64,000 bases of DNA from the NCBI RefSeq assembly GCF_009371885.1, contig NZ_QLZA01000007.1, positions 62,001 to 126,000 of the forward strand, in the 5' to 3' direction. This document shows positions 35,890 through 45,612 of this stretch, one piece after another. Under the pieces are notes generated by a model. The model was not told the DNA's origin. It was given only the letters and a program-made list of their open reading frames with translations, and made no database searches. This stretch comes from Bifidobacterium tibiigranuli (GTDB lineage: Bacteria > Actinomycetota > Actinomycetes > Actinomycetales > Bifidobacteriaceae). Each line of letters starts with the position of its first letter. The first letter of the stretch is position 1. The translations under genes and the position numbers were made by a program.

Positions 35890-37293
35890 ATGGGAACCAC
35901 ATTGGCTGAGAAGGTATGGGCCGACCATTTGGTGCGGCGGGGAGAAAACGGCGCCCCCGATCTGCTGTACATCGATCTGATGCTGATGCACGAGGTGACC
36001 AGTCCCCAAGCGTTCGAAGGGCTGCGGCTCGCCGGGCGCAAGCCGCGCCACATCGACCAGCTCATCGCCACCGAGGACCACAACACGCCGACGGTCAACA
36101 TCGACCGTCCCAATCCGGACAAGACCTCAGCGCTGCAGTTGCAGACCTTGGAACGCAACTGCAAGGAGTTCGGCGTCCGTCTGCACGGCCTGGGCGACGC
36201 CGATCAGGGCATCGTGCACGCCTTCGCGCCGATTCTGGGACTGACGCAGCCCGGCATGACCATCGTGTGCGGCGATTCGCACACCTCGACGCACGGGGCT
36301 TTCGGCGCGCTGGCCTTCGGCATCGGCACCTCCGAGGTCGAGCATGTGATGGCGACGCAGACCCTTTCGTTGAAGCCCTTCAAGACGATGGCCATCAACG
36401 TGGACGGCGAACTGCCGGCTGGTGTTACTTCGAAGGACATTATCCTTGCGATTATCGCGAAGATTGGCACCGGCGGCGGCCAGGGCCATGTGCTCGAATA
36501 CCGTGGCGAGGCGATTCGCAAGCTGTCGATGGAAGCGCGCATGACCATGTGCAACATGTCCATCGAGGGCGGTGCGCGCGCCGGCATGATCGCGCCGGAT
36601 GAGACGACGTTCGAATACCTTGAAGGTCGTCCTCACGCGCCTGAAGGCGAGATGTGGGATCAGGCGCTCGAGTACTGGAAGACGCTCAAGACCGATGACG
36701 ACGCCGTGTTCGATAGGACTGTGAACCTGAACGCCAGCGACCTCGCGCCGGTCGTGACCTGGGGCACGAACCCCGGCCAGGGCCTGCCGATCACTGCGAA
36801 TGTGCCGGTACCGGAGCAGATTCCGGACGCCAACGCGCGGGCTTCGGCCACGTCGGCCATCGAGTACATGGGGCTGACGCCGGGCATGCCGATCAAGGAT
36901 ATCGCGGTCGATACGGTGTTCATCGGCTCGTGCACCAACGGCCGCATCGAGGACCTGCGCACGGCGGCGAAGATCATGAAGGGCCACCACAAGGCGAAGT
37001 CGATTCACCGCGTGCTGGTCGTTCCCGCCTCCTCGCGCGTGCGGCTGCAGGCCGAGCAGGAAGGGCTTGACAAGGTCTTCACCGATTTCGGAGCCGAGTG
37101 GCGCAACGCCGGATGCTCGATGTGCCTGGGCATGAACGCGGACAAGATGGTGCCGGGCGAGCGCTCGATCTCGACCTCGAATCGCAACTTCGAAGGCCGC
37201 CAGGGCAAGGGTGCGCGCACGCATCTGTCCTCGCCGATCGTGGCCGCTGCGACTGCGATTCGCGGCACGATCTCAAGCCTGGAAGATTTGTAA
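35890..37293 (+). CDS. leuC: 3-isopropylmalate dehydratase, large subunit
   Basis: 467 residues. Aconitase-type [4Fe-4S] enzyme isomerising 2- to 3-isopropylmalate in leucine synthesis, working with LeuD. Cluster cysteines lie in FIGSCTNGR (~346) and GCSMCLGMN (~409-412). Other blocks: [22 protein letters not shown] and [10 protein letters not shown]. Start at 35890 is preceded by AAAGGAGA; the reading frame extends upstream through the promoter without conservation. LeuD follows after 245 bp. Confidence 0.96.
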   Translation: MGTTLAEKVWADHLVRRGENGAPDLLYIDLMLMHEVTSPQAFEGLRLAGRKPRHIDQLIATEDHNTPTVNIDRPNPDKTSALQLQTLERNCKEFGVRLHGLGDADQGIVHAFAPILGLTQPGMTIVCGDSHTSTHGAFGALAFGIGTSEVEHVMATQTLSLKPFKTMAINVDGELPAGVTSKDIILAIIAKIGTGGGQGHVLEYRGEAIRKLSMEARMTMCNMSIEGGARAGMIAPDETTFEYLEGRPHAPEGEMWDQALEYWKTLKTDDDAVFDRTVNLNASDLAPVVTWGTNPGQGLPITANVPVPEQIPDANARASATSAIEYMGLTPGMPIKDIAVDTVFIGSCTNGRIEDLRTAAKIMKGHHKAKSIHRVLVVPASSRVRLQAEQEGLDKVFTDFGAEWRNAGCSMCLGMNADKMVPGERSISTSNRNFEGRQGKGARTHLSSPIVAAATAIRGTISSLEDL

Positions 37294-37538
37294 AGCCAGC
37301 TTTCAGCGGTTTGGCCGGCGGCTCTAGCGGGCGGTGGTTTTCGGCCTATGTGATTTCGGCCGATATGGTCTGTCTGGCGAGAAAACCATTGCCAGCAGGC
37401 CGTATGGCTGGTAAGGATTGTAGAAGAGGATTCGCGCGGCGCTTCTGCTGGACTGAATAGGGAATCAGGCTAATTCGATTTCGGCTGGTTTCAGTGGACA
37501 TGGCTGCGAAACGGATACGTCAAAGGACATGAAGATTT

Positions 37539-38270
37539 ATGGAAAAACTTACTGTGGTGAGCGGCGTCGGCGTACCGCTTCGTCGTTCGAATGTGGATAC
37601 GGACCAGATCATCCCGGCCGTGTTCCTCAAGCGCGTGACCAAGAGCGGCTTCGACGACGCGCTGTTCTATGCGTGGCGGCGCAACCCCGAGTTCGTGCTC
37701 AACCGTTCGGAATATGCGAATGGCAAGATTCTGGTCACGGGGCCGGACTTCGGCACCGGCTCGTCGCGTGAGCACGCCGTGTGGGCCTTGCATGACTATG
37801 GATTCAAGGTCATCATCTCGCCGCGCTTCGCCGACATCTTCTACGGCAACACCGCCAAGAATGGCGTGCTGGCTGCAATCATGCCGCAGGAGAGCATCGA
37901 GCTGCTTTGGAAGCTGCTCGAAGAGGAGCCGGGCCGTTCGATGACCGTGGACCTCATCGAGCGCACTGTGACTTGCGGCGACGTGACGCTGCCCTTCGAG
38001 GTGAATGACTACACGCGCTGGCGCCTGATGAATGGCTACGACGACATTGACCTGACCTTGCAGCACGAGGACGATATCACTGCTTACGAGAAGCTGCGCG
38101 CCGAGCGCTTCCCCTTCAAGCCCAAGACCCTCCCCGCCAAGCACATGCCCGAACATCGCATCGCCTCCGCCAGAGAGCAAGATGAGGGTAAGTGGCCCGG
38201 ACCGTTAAGCGGACAGCGCGGTGCGCTGTCCAACGGTCCTGGGCGGAGCCGCGATTTACGAGCGGCGTAG
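37539..38270 (+). CDS. leuD: 3-isopropylmalate dehydratase, small subunit
   Basis: 243 residues. Swivelling domain of the LeuCD enzyme, with [21 protein letters not shown] at the start and the substrate-specificity segment [17 protein letters not shown]. Conserved sequence ends around residue 210. The last ~35 residues ([12 protein letters not shown]...) are read from the beginning of a repeat region, so the natural C-terminus has probably been replaced or extended by repeat DNA. The 245 bp between leuC and leuD show no gene. Confidence 0.93.
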   Translation: MEKLTVVSGVGVPLRRSNVDTDQIIPAVFLKRVTKSGFDDALFYAWRRNPEFVLNRSEYANGKILVTGPDFGTGSSREHAVWALHDYGFKVIISPRFADIFYGNTAKNGVLAAIMPQESIELLWKLLEEEPGRSMTVDLIERTVTCGDVTLPFEVNDYTRWRLMNGYDDIDLTLQHEDDITAYEKLRAERFPFKPKTLPAKHMPEHRIASAREQDEGKWPGPLSGQRGALSNGPGRSRDLRAA

Positions 38271-38590
38271 CCAATACTGAGCCCGCCGAAGGCGGTCCCT
38301 AAGTGCAGGACCAGGACCGTCCTTAGGATGGGCGGCCAGGCGGACTGCCCGGAGTCAGTATTGTCTTCGTTACAAGTCAAAAATTGCAGGACCAGGACCG
38401 TCGTAGTTATGGAAAGCCTGGTGTCTGCGCGCACTGAGTATTGCGTAGCATACGATTAATGACTGCAGAACCAGGGCCGTTCTATACCTGAGTGAAGAAA
38501 AATCGGGTCTTTCATCGGCCGCGTAGCGCGGTGGGCTGTCCAACGGACCAAGACCGCCCTTGGAACAGGCACCCCGGTGATCGCTCACAG
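38195..38590. repeat. Degenerate ~80-bp periodic repeat after leuD
   Basis: TGCAGGACCAGGACCGTC-like cores occur at 38304, 38385, 38464 and (weaker) 38541, 77-81 bp apart. AGTATTG boxes lie between them, and GCTGTCCAACGG is present at both ends of the block. Non-coding except for the overlap with the leuD 3' end. Confidence 0.65.
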
Positions 38591-38675
38591 CCAGTCATCG
38601 TTTCCATCAGACTCAGCTTCTGCTGTTCGTAGCGCCGTTCTCCTATACTGGTGCAAAAATCTATAGGAGTGTGTT

Positions 38676-39794
38676 ATGGCCGAGTATGCCGAGCCGTTCT
38701 ACGATGTGAATCTTAGCTATGCCGAGAACTACGAACGTGGCCCGTTCGGCGCATTCGCCGGGGCGCTTGCCGAACAGTCATCCCAGCCTACCGGGTTGTC
38801 TACATCCAAATCCGATGCGAACTTCCTGGGTTTCCCGGTCAATTTGCCTTTTGGCATCCCCGCCGGCCCGCTGCTCAATTCGCGGTTCACTACGGCCGCG
38901 TTCCGCATGGGCTTCGATCTTGCCGTCTATAAGACCGTGCGTACCCGGGCTTGGGACTGCAATCCTTTCCCCAATGTGCTTTCGGTGCATCCGCGCACGA
39001 GCGCGCTGACTCCGGGTGACGCCGAGCTGGACGAAGGCGTGCTGGCGGACGGTCACTTCGAACGGCCATTGTCGATTTCCAACTCCTTTGGCGTGCCCTC
39101 GCGTGACCCGGACGAATGGCAGCCGGACATGCGTGCCGCCATCGCTGCAGCAGGGTCTGGGCAGCTGCTCATCCCCAGTTTCCAAGGCTCGCGGCATGAG
39201 GGCATGACGACGAGCGAATACATCGCCGACCATGTGACTGCCGCCAAGCTGGTTCGGGAAACCGGGGCGCAGCTCATGGAGATGAACACGAGCTGCCCCA
39301 ATGAAGGCCGTAATCGTCTGCTCTGCGATGACCCGCGCTTGGTCGGCGAAATCACGCAGGCTGTGAAGAACGAGATCGGCGACATGCCGCTGATCATCAA
39401 GCTGGCGTATCTGCCCAGCGATGAGGCTTTGGAACGCATGGTGCGCGAAACCGCCTCGCACGGCAGCGTGCAGGCCTTCGCGACAATCAACACGGTTTCC
39501 GCGAAGCTGGTCGATCGCAAGGGCAATCAGGCGCTGCCGGGCGAAGGGCGCGAACGCAGCGGCGTGTGCGGTTCGGCCATTCGCAGCGCCGGGCTGGACA
39601 TGGTTCGTCGACTCGCCGATATGCGCGAGCGGCTGGGACTTGATTTTGCGATTATCGGCATCGGCGGGGTCATGGGTCCGGCAGATTATCAGGCATACCG
39701 GTCGGCTGGCGCGAATGCGGTGATGAGCGCGACCGGTGCCATGTGGGACTGTGAGCTGGCGCATCGAATTAAGGGTGAATTGGTGCAGCAGTAA
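38676..39794 (+). CDS. Dihydroorotate dehydrogenase-like FMN enzyme
   Basis: 372-residue TIM-barrel flavoprotein. Visible are NLPFGIPAGPLLNSRFT, KTVRTRAWD, ISNSFGVPSRDP, MEMNTSCPNEGR and the FMN-phosphate region IGIGGVMGPADYQAYRSAGANAV. The family includes dihydroorotate and dihydropyrimidine dehydrogenases. The large insertion and 372-residue length suggest a divergent subfamily, not a standard class 1 PyrD (about 310 residues). No pyrimidine genes are nearby, so its substrate is uncertain. Confidence 0.7.
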   Translation: MAEYAEPFYDVNLSYAENYERGPFGAFAGALAEQSSQPTGLSTSKSDANFLGFPVNLPFGIPAGPLLNSRFTTAAFRMGFDLAVYKTVRTRAWDCNPFPNVLSVHPRTSALTPGDAELDEGVLADGHFERPLSISNSFGVPSRDPDEWQPDMRAAIAAAGSGQLLIPSFQGSRHEGMTTSEYIADHVTAAKLVRETGAQLMEMNTSCPNEGRNRLLCDDPRLVGEITQAVKNEIGDMPLIIKLAYLPSDEALERMVRETASHGSVQAFATINTVSAKLVDRKGNQALPGEGRERSGVCGSAIRSAGLDMVRRLADMRERLGLDFAIIGIGGVMGPADYQAYRSAGANAVMSATGAMWDCELAHRIKGELVQQ

Positions 39795-40084
39795 TACAAG
39801 CGGCAATATAGCAAGGAAACTTAGATGGAGCTGCGGTCCAGGGTGTTGCGTCACAGAGAATGACTGCGCTCGGCGTTGCATCCCTGTGGTATTGCAATAC
39901 TGAGTTATCTCAACACTGCGGCATTGCAACGCGTGCGGAAACGAGACAGCCTATCGGCGCGTGTCGTTTAGGCTGCGGGCGTATGTAGCGCATTTCACCA
40001 AGCCCCCACAAGCCTTGTGGCAAACTAAATGCTAGCGTTATACCCGCCCGCAAACCTGCGTGGGGAATGAAAGAGGACTGAAGA

Positions 40085-41410
40085 GTGGCTGAAGATAGCG
40101 AAGATGTTCTGCATGTGGTCGGCGGAAAGCCGCTGAACGGCACCATCAAGGTGCGCGGCGCAAAGAATTTCGTCAGCAAGGCCATGGTGGCCGCGCTGCT
40201 CGCGCCGGGCGTGTCCGTGCTCAAGAACGTGCCCGAGATCCGGGACGTGCACGTGGTCTCCGATCTGTTGCGCCTGCATGGCGTGAACGTTGATGTCAAT
40301 GGCGACAAGGGCATCGTCACCATTGACGCGACGAATGTGCAGCTGGCCGATGTCGCCGATGTCGACACGCTGTCAGGTTCCTCGCGCATCCCGATCCTGT
40401 TCTCCGGCCCGCTGCTGCACCGGCTGGGCGAGGCTTTCATCCCGCAGCTGGGCGGCTGCAACATCGGCGGCCGGCCGATTGACTTCCACCTTGAGACGCT
40501 GCGCAAGCTGGGCGCGAACGTCGACAAGGAGCATCAGGACGGCATCCACATCACCGCGCCAGACGGACTGCATGGCGCGAAGATTCACCTGCCATACCCC
40601 TCCGTCGGCGCGACCGAGCAGACGCTGCTCGCCGCTGTGCTCGCCGAAGGCAGGACCGAGCTATCCGGCGCGGCAATCGAGCCGGAGATCATGGATCTGG
40701 TGGCGGTGCTGCAGAAAATGGGCGCCATCATCTCGGTTGATGTGGACCGCACCTTCCGCGTTGAAGGCGTCAAGGAGCTCAAGGGCTACACGCATACTTC
40801 GCTGACCGATCGCATCGAGGCAGCATCCTGGGCTTCGGCGGCGCTGGCGACGCACGGCGATATCTTCGTCAAAGGTGCGACGCAGCCCGAGATGATGACC
40901 TTCCTCAACGTATTCCGTAAAATCGGCGGCGAATTCGATATCACTGACAAGGGCATCCGCTTCTGGCATCCGGGCGGTGACCTGAAGTCGGTCGCCCTCG
41001 AAACCGACGTGCACCCCGGGTTCATGACCGACTGGCAGCAGCCGCTCGTCGTGGCGCTCACCCAGGCCAACGGCCTGTCGATCGTGCACGAAACCGTGTA
41101 CGAGAACCGCTTCGGCTTCACCAAGCCGCTGGTGCAGATGGGTGCGACCATTCAGCTCTACCGCGAGTGCCTGGGGTCATTGCCCTGTCGCTTCCAGCAG
41201 CGCAATTACAAGCATTCCGCAGTGATCTTCGGGCCGACTCCGCTCGAAGGCCGTGACATCGACGTGCCCGACCTGCGCGGCGGATTCAGCCACCTCATCG
41301 CGGCGCTGACGGCCAAAGGCCCCTCCGACGTGCGCGGCATCAGCCTGATCGACCGTGGCTACGCCGACTTCCGCGGCAAGCTCACCGCCCTCGACGCCGC
41401 CATCGACTAG
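40085..41410 (+). CDS. murA: UDP-N-acetylglucosamine 1-carboxyvinyltransferase
   Basis: 441 residues. Transfers enolpyruvate from PEP to UDP-GlcNAc, the first committed step of peptidoglycan synthesis. Motifs: KVRGAKNFVSKAM (conserved Lys/Asn), the active-site loop LGGCNIGGRPIDFH with the catalytic cysteine (fosfomycin target), and EPEIMDLVAVLQKMGA. Start GTG at 40085 follows GAGGACTGAAGA. The C-terminal RGGFSHLIAALTAKG matches the family. Upstream 290 bp contain only short palindromes. Confidence 0.92.
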   Translation: MAEDSEDVLHVVGGKPLNGTIKVRGAKNFVSKAMVAALLAPGVSVLKNVPEIRDVHVVSDLLRLHGVNVDVNGDKGIVTIDATNVQLADVADVDTLSGSSRIPILFSGPLLHRLGEAFIPQLGGCNIGGRPIDFHLETLRKLGANVDKEHQDGIHITAPDGLHGAKIHLPYPSVGATEQTLLAAVLAEGRTELSGAAIEPEIMDLVAVLQKMGAIISVDVDRTFRVEGVKELKGYTHTSLTDRIEAASWASAALATHGDIFVKGATQPEMMTFLNVFRKIGGEFDITDKGIRFWHPGGDLKSVALETDVHPGFMTDWQQPLVVALTQANGLSIVHETVYENRFGFTKPLVQMGATIQLYRECLGSLPCRFQQRNYKHSAVIFGPTPLEGRDIDVPDLRGGFSHLIAALTAKGPSDVRGISLIDRGYADFRGKLTALDAAID

Positions 41411-41581
41411 CGGTGTTTGCGTGTCTGCACCCGTGCTGTTTTCAGGCAATTGGCGTTGAAACATTCGAAATACGGGGCATCCAAGCTGCATAGGGTGCCC
41501 CAATAAGCTGCCTTGGTTGTTATATGGTGCCACGCAGATATATCGGATGCAGAATGCAGCATAAAACCTTCTGATTTGCAT

Positions 41582-41734
41582 CTATTAAGCACTTTTTTCG
41601 TCAATTAAGCACATGCGAAAGTAGCCACGGTTCTATGAGGTAATGAAAACGTTGAAATTACGCCGTTTCTGAATAATCTCTTTTCAGAGTATATGGGTAA
41701 AGACCATACATGACTGAGAAAAGTGCTTAATAGA
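41582..41734. repeat. 153-bp inverted-end element, copy 3 (double end left)
   Basis: CTATTAAGCACTTTTTTCGT followed by CAATTAAGCAC at the left; AAAGTGCTTAATAGA at the right. Inner GCGAAAGTAGC and AACGTTGAAATTACGCCG blocks are shared with other copies. Confidence 0.85.
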
Positions 41735-41896
41735 TTTCAGGTGCAGACGATATCACGTCACGACAGCTTGTGGGCGAAGGACATGGGGCGCAAGAAATCG
41801 CAATGCTCAATGGTCAATGGCCTGAACATCAGTGAACCGAACGGTAATGAACCTGGTTACGGCGAACCGGATGCCAATCTGCCAGTGTTCCCGAAT

Positions 41897-42048
41897 CTAT
41901 TAAGCAGATTTGGCTCGAATTGAAGTTCTACGGAGGATATTAAGGGATAGGACCTTTTTGAAAACGTTGAATTTGAGCCGTTTTGAGAGCAGATTATTTT
42001 CCGGATACTTTCGCAAGTGCTTAATTGACGAATAAAGTGCTGAATAAA
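41897..42048. repeat. 152-bp inverted-end element, copy 4 (double end right)
   Basis: CTATTAAGCAG at the left; GATACTTTCGCAAGTGC plus TTAATTGACGAATAAAGTGC at the right. AACGTTGAATTTGAGCCG inside. Inverted relative to copy 3, 162 bp away. The intervening DNA has no convincing gene. Confidence 0.8.
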
Positions 42049-42163
42049 TGAGGTTGCAGGGCAAATCGATGTATCTTGACTTGCCCCGTGCTTTTCGCTG
42101 CCCATCAGAGCGGAGTGGTTCGTTTCGACCGCGAACGTGAGAGTTCGGTCTTCGTACGCTGCC

Positions 42164-43021
42164 TCACCAGTTTGGACGTCCGAACTGGTGAATGGCTTTG
42201 TCGGCCTGCGCGAGAGCGTCGGCAACCATCATCACGAAGTTATGCAGCGTTGTATCGCTTGAAAACACTTCTTTTGTTGCAGTGAAAACTTTCCATCCAA
42301 GACTCTGCAATCTGTTGCGTTTATAGAGGTCATAGGTCCAGCGGTCTCTGGTGTGGTGGTATTCCCCGTCGTATTCAATAATCACCTGCTGTTTGAGATA
42401 GGCCATATCTACTGAAAACTGATTGCTTTCAACGGTGTCGATGATGGTCGGGTTCACTTCGGGGATAGGGAGCCCGACTTCGGGAAACTTGAGACGAATA
42501 TAGGTTTCCTGAGGAGAGTCCGTTCCCTCAACACTGAGGGGAAGAGCCTCTTTGCAGACTCGCACTCCGCGAAAAGGGCCGATGCTATAGATGAAATCCG
42601 CCAAGTTATCATGAGTGGTCTGTTTCAAATCGGGATTGTTGCAAGTGAGCCAGTCCATGATTATGACCATTGAGTCACGGTCGCAGAAGGCAGCCATCTG
42701 ACATACTGCCTGCTCTACCGAAACTCCGGCGATATTGTCGCCGAACTGGGTATGGGTCATGGGGTGCGGCCATAAATGATTCTGTACGCCGCGCAGATGC
42801 GAGAGTTGTTGCGGCGAATTCGCTGTGACGTGCAGCAGCCTGCTGTCTAAAGTGCTGGGCACGTTGACGCTCATGCCGCATAGTCTCAGAAGGGTGATGT
42901 GACTGAAAATGAGCGTGCGCTTGGTTCGTCTGGCTGCTTCGGCGCAGGCCAGATGCTGCTCGCTGGCGATTCGTTGCGCCTCATCGAGGGTGAAGAATGT
43001 GCTTCGGGAAGTAGTTTGCAT
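42164..43021 (-). CDS. DUF559 endonuclease-domain protein
   Basis: 285 residues. The N-terminal half is helical and resembles AbiEi-like/DUF559-associated regions. The C-terminal DUF559 (Vsr/PD-(D/E)xK-like) core reads FSVDMAYLKQQVIIEYDGEYHH...RDRWTYDLYKRNRLQSLGW. The D-x(n)-E-Y-D-G-x-x-H pattern suggests an intact metal site. Such proteins are abundant in some actinobacteria and of uncertain role; links to type IV toxin-antitoxin or mobile DNA are only suggested. Start chosen at 43021 (MQTTSRSTFF); no good ribosome site is visible. Near repeat copies 3 and 4. Confidence 0.7.
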   Translation of the reverse strand: MQTTSRSTFFTLDEAQRIASEQHLACAEAARRTKRTLIFSHITLLRLCGMSVNVPSTLDSRLLHVTANSPQQLSHLRGVQNHLWPHPMTHTQFGDNIAGVSVEQAVCQMAAFCDRDSMVIIMDWLTCNNPDLKQTTHDNLADFIYSIGPFRGVRVCKEALPLSVEGTDSPQETYIRLKFPEVGLPIPEVNPTIIDTVESNQFSVDMAYLKQQVIIEYDGEYHHTRDRWTYDLYKRNRLQSLGWKVFTATKEVFSSDTTLHNFVMMVADALAQADKAIHQFGRPNW

Positions 43022-43147
43022 GTTGGCATCGTACGGGAGGTTGCCCGGTCGCGTCATGCGTATCATGGTTATGTGGTCGAAGGCTTGGGGTTTCGACACG
43101 CCGAGGGTTTTGCCGGTCGAAGTCGGTTGTGCAGAGCGATTTCAGCG

Positions 43148-44533
43148 TTACGAAACGTCAGGAGACTGATGGCGGGAGTTGCCGCGTGTGGTGTGGTGCG
43201 GCTCGGCTCCTGCGTCAAAATGCGCGAACAGCGACCGGGCGCAGAGGGTCAGCGCGGCTATGGCGGCAGCGGTGACAAGCGCGATCCATAGCGGGGGCAC
43301 GTGGTCGTAGGCCCAGCCGTATGCCATCTGGCCCAGCGGCATGGCGCAGATTGACAGGCTTGAAACCATCGCCATGACTTTGCCCGTGAGCGCTTCTGGG
43401 GTGCGCATCTGGATGGCGGGGATTGCGATGATGGTGGTGAAGCTGGCGGCGATGATCATGGCACAGAACGAGGCGACGATCAGCGCCAGCCTGGTCCAAT
43501 CGTTGAATGGCACTGCGAACGCTACTGCGCAGGGCAGCACGCATACGGCAATGGCGTAGCAGGCGGCCGGGAATCGCTCGATGATGAGCTTCGAGGCCAG
43601 CGCGCCGGTGATGAAGGCGCCCGCAACTCCCGCGATACCGACGATTCCCTCGCTGATGCCGTAGATGGTGGCGTTGAAGCCCAGCGTGGCGCGCACCATA
43701 TAGGTGAACCCTACGGAGCTATTGCCGTTGACGAAGAAGTTGACGGCGGTGGCAAACAGCATGAGCTTAAGGATGTTGGGTTGTTTGCGGGCTAGGAACC
43801 GCAAGGCCTCTTTGATATCTTCGATGGGCGTGGGCATGGCTGTGGGTATGTCCTTGGGCGTATCTTCGTCGGTTGCGGTTGCGGCACTGTCGTGATCTGC
43901 ACGCCGTGGAGGCGCGAGGTGCAGAAAGCATTCGAGGATTGCCGTGGCGTAGAAGCCCGTGATGCTAATGATGAGCATCATTCGGATGCCGAATGCGGCG
44001 TACAGCACTCCGCCGGCGAAGGAGGGCAGCAGCGAAGTGAGCTGCTGAACCTGATTGACGATGGCCATGCCGCAGCGCATGGTCGTCTCCCCGGAATCGC
44101 GCAGCAGCTGGGGCAGCGCGGCCTGAACGGTCGGCGTTTCGAAGGCGCTGAGCACAGAGAGCGACACCATGAGCGCGCTGACCGCGACCATGCTGAACCC
44201 ATTGCCTGCGGCGAACCAGATGGCTGCCAGCACAATGAAGGTGCCGGAAAGCGCATCCAGCGCAACCATGATGGTGCGCCGGTTGATGCGGTCGGCCAGC
44301 ACGCCGCCGAATGGGGACAGCAGAATCGTCGGCACGACGGCTACAGCGAGCATCGAGGCGAAGGCCGAGGCCGAGCCGGTTTCGTCAAGCACCCACATCG
44401 ACATCGCGAAGCGCAGCATCGTGTTGGCGAAGAGGGAGAGCCCTTGACCGGCAACCAGGAGGATGAAGTTGCGACTGGTGAGTGGGGAGTGAGAGGCGGG
44501 GCTGAGGTTGGGGTTGGGATGTGACGATGCCAT
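43148..44533 (-). CDS. Major facilitator superfamily efflux transporter
   Basis: 461 residues, about 12 membrane helices. The loop 2-3 motif GGVLADRINRRTIM is the MFS signature A; the N-terminus (LLVAGQGLSLFANTMLRFAMSMWV) resembles macrolide-efflux/enterobactin-exporter-like members. A TetR gene lies directly upstream on the same strand, and a CATACCG dyad sits 12 bp before the start codon. This makes it a probable drug or metabolite exporter repressed by that TetR. Confidence 0.87.
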   Translation of the reverse strand: MASSHPNPNLSPASHSPLTSRNFILLVAGQGLSLFANTMLRFAMSMWVLDETGSASAFASMLAVAVVPTILLSPFGGVLADRINRRTIMVALDALSGTFIVLAAIWFAAGNGFSMVAVSALMVSLSVLSAFETPTVQAALPQLLRDSGETTMRCGMAIVNQVQQLTSLLPSFAGGVLYAAFGIRMMLIISITGFYATAILECFLHLAPPRRADHDSAATATDEDTPKDIPTAMPTPIEDIKEALRFLARKQPNILKLMLFATAVNFFVNGNSSVGFTYMVRATLGFNATIYGISEGIVGIAGVAGAFITGALASKLIIERFPAACYAIAVCVLPCAVAFAVPFNDWTRLALIVASFCAMIIAASFTTIIAIPAIQMRTPEALTGKVMAMVSSLSICAMPLGQMAYGWAYDHVPPLWIALVTAAAIAALTLCARSLFAHFDAGAEPHHTTRGNSRHQSPDVS

Positions 44534-44544
44534 AATAATCCTTT

Positions 44545-44563
44545 CATACCGACCGACGGTATG
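44545..44563. promoter_or_regulatory. TetR operator before the MFS gene
   Basis: CATACCG and CGGTATG arms around ACCGA. The centre is the reverse complement of that in the 45505-45531 site, so both are the same sequence in opposite orientation. Confidence 0.8.
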
Positions 44564-44706
44564 TATAGAAGTGATAAAAATTGGACCGGATTGGAGCGTT
44601 GAAAAGAAGGCTGGATTGGCGTAAGGATGACTGACGAGAGATCTGAATGGTGGGAAAATAGGCCGTCCGACGACCGAACCGACCGACCGACTGCCAAGAT
44701 GAATGC

Positions 44707-45399
44707 CTACTGCTCCGTTACGATCTGCGGTGCCTCTGCTGACGATTCGTTGCTCGGCGCAGCAAGCACGGCGATGCCGGTCATGAAGTCATCGATGAGC
44801 GCACCGTCGAAAACCGGCACGTTGATGGCTTCAAGCATGGCTTCCAGACATTCGATTCGGTGCCTCAGCTCGCTCGGCGTGCCGGGGAAGAAGTGCGGGA
44901 TTAGCCAGTAGTTCGGTAGGATGGCCAGCATCTGGGCCGCTTCGCGCGGGTATTGCGTCGGCGTGGAGCCGTCGGCGACGCCCTCCTCGATATAGACGAG
45001 CAGCTGCTGCGAGAGCTCGTTGCCCCAATGCCGCAGGTTCGCGGCCAGCGTCGTGGGGTCGTCGAGCTGGGGGAGCAGGGCGCGGATGGCGGTGAGATGC
45101 TGCTTGTCGCGCATGGTGGAGCGCATGGTCTCCTGCAGTTTCTGCAGTCCGGACATCGTCTTGTCGCTGTCGAGGCGAGCGAAGATATTCTCGGTGAATT
45201 CCATATCTTGATTGCTCAGCGCGTCGAGAATGGCCTCTTTTGAAGCGAAATGGTGGTAGATCGCGCCTTTTGAGAGGTCGCCCAGCTCGTTGAGGATGTC
45301 TTGGATGGAGGTTTTCTCAAAGCCCTTGGCAGCGAATTGGGCTCGGGCCGCATTGAGGATGCGCTGCCGGGTGACTTCCGGGTGGGCGTTGCGTGCCAT
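44707..45399 (-). CDS. TetR-family repressor of the MFS exporter
   Basis: 230 residues. HTH: TRQRILNAARAQFAAKGFEKTSIQDI and LSKGAIYHHFASKEAILDAL, a classic TetR/AcrR N-terminus; the rest is a helical ligand domain. Lies 173 bp upstream of the MFS gene on the same strand. Near-identical dyads are found 12 bp before the MFS start and about 105 bp before its own start, consistent with repression of both. Confidence 0.9.
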   Translation of the reverse strand: MARNAHPEVTRQRILNAARAQFAAKGFEKTSIQDILNELGDLSKGAIYHHFASKEAILDALSNQDMEFTENIFARLDSDKTMSGLQKLQETMRSTMRDKQHLTAIRALLPQLDDPTTLAANLRHWGNELSQQLLVYIEEGVADGSTPTQYPREAAQMLAILPNYWLIPHFFPGTPSELRHRIECLEAMLEAINVPVFDGALIDDFMTGIAVLAAPSNESSAEAPQIVTEQ

Positions 45400-45504
45400 A
45401 AGGCTGCTTCCTTTCTAGAACGAGGCTGCGAGGTGTGCGGCTGTTTGTCGGGCGGAGATGGTCGTGCGTATAAACGCCAGCCATCGTGTGCTGCTAACTG
45501 CAAC

Positions 45505-45531
45505 TTTACATACCGTCGGTCGGTATGTAAA
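45505..45531. promoter_or_regulatory. TetR operator between tetR and plsC genes
   Basis: Perfect 11-bp arms TTTACATACCG and CGGTATGTAAA around TCGGT. Located in the divergent tetR / acyltransferase region, so the acyltransferase gene may also respond. Confidence 0.85.
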
Positions 45532-45612
45532 ATTAAGAGTATATCTGATATCTTTGCGATTGAATCGTGGCCGTTCCTGCGGTTCGTTCGGCGCTTGCGG
45601 CACAATGGGGGC

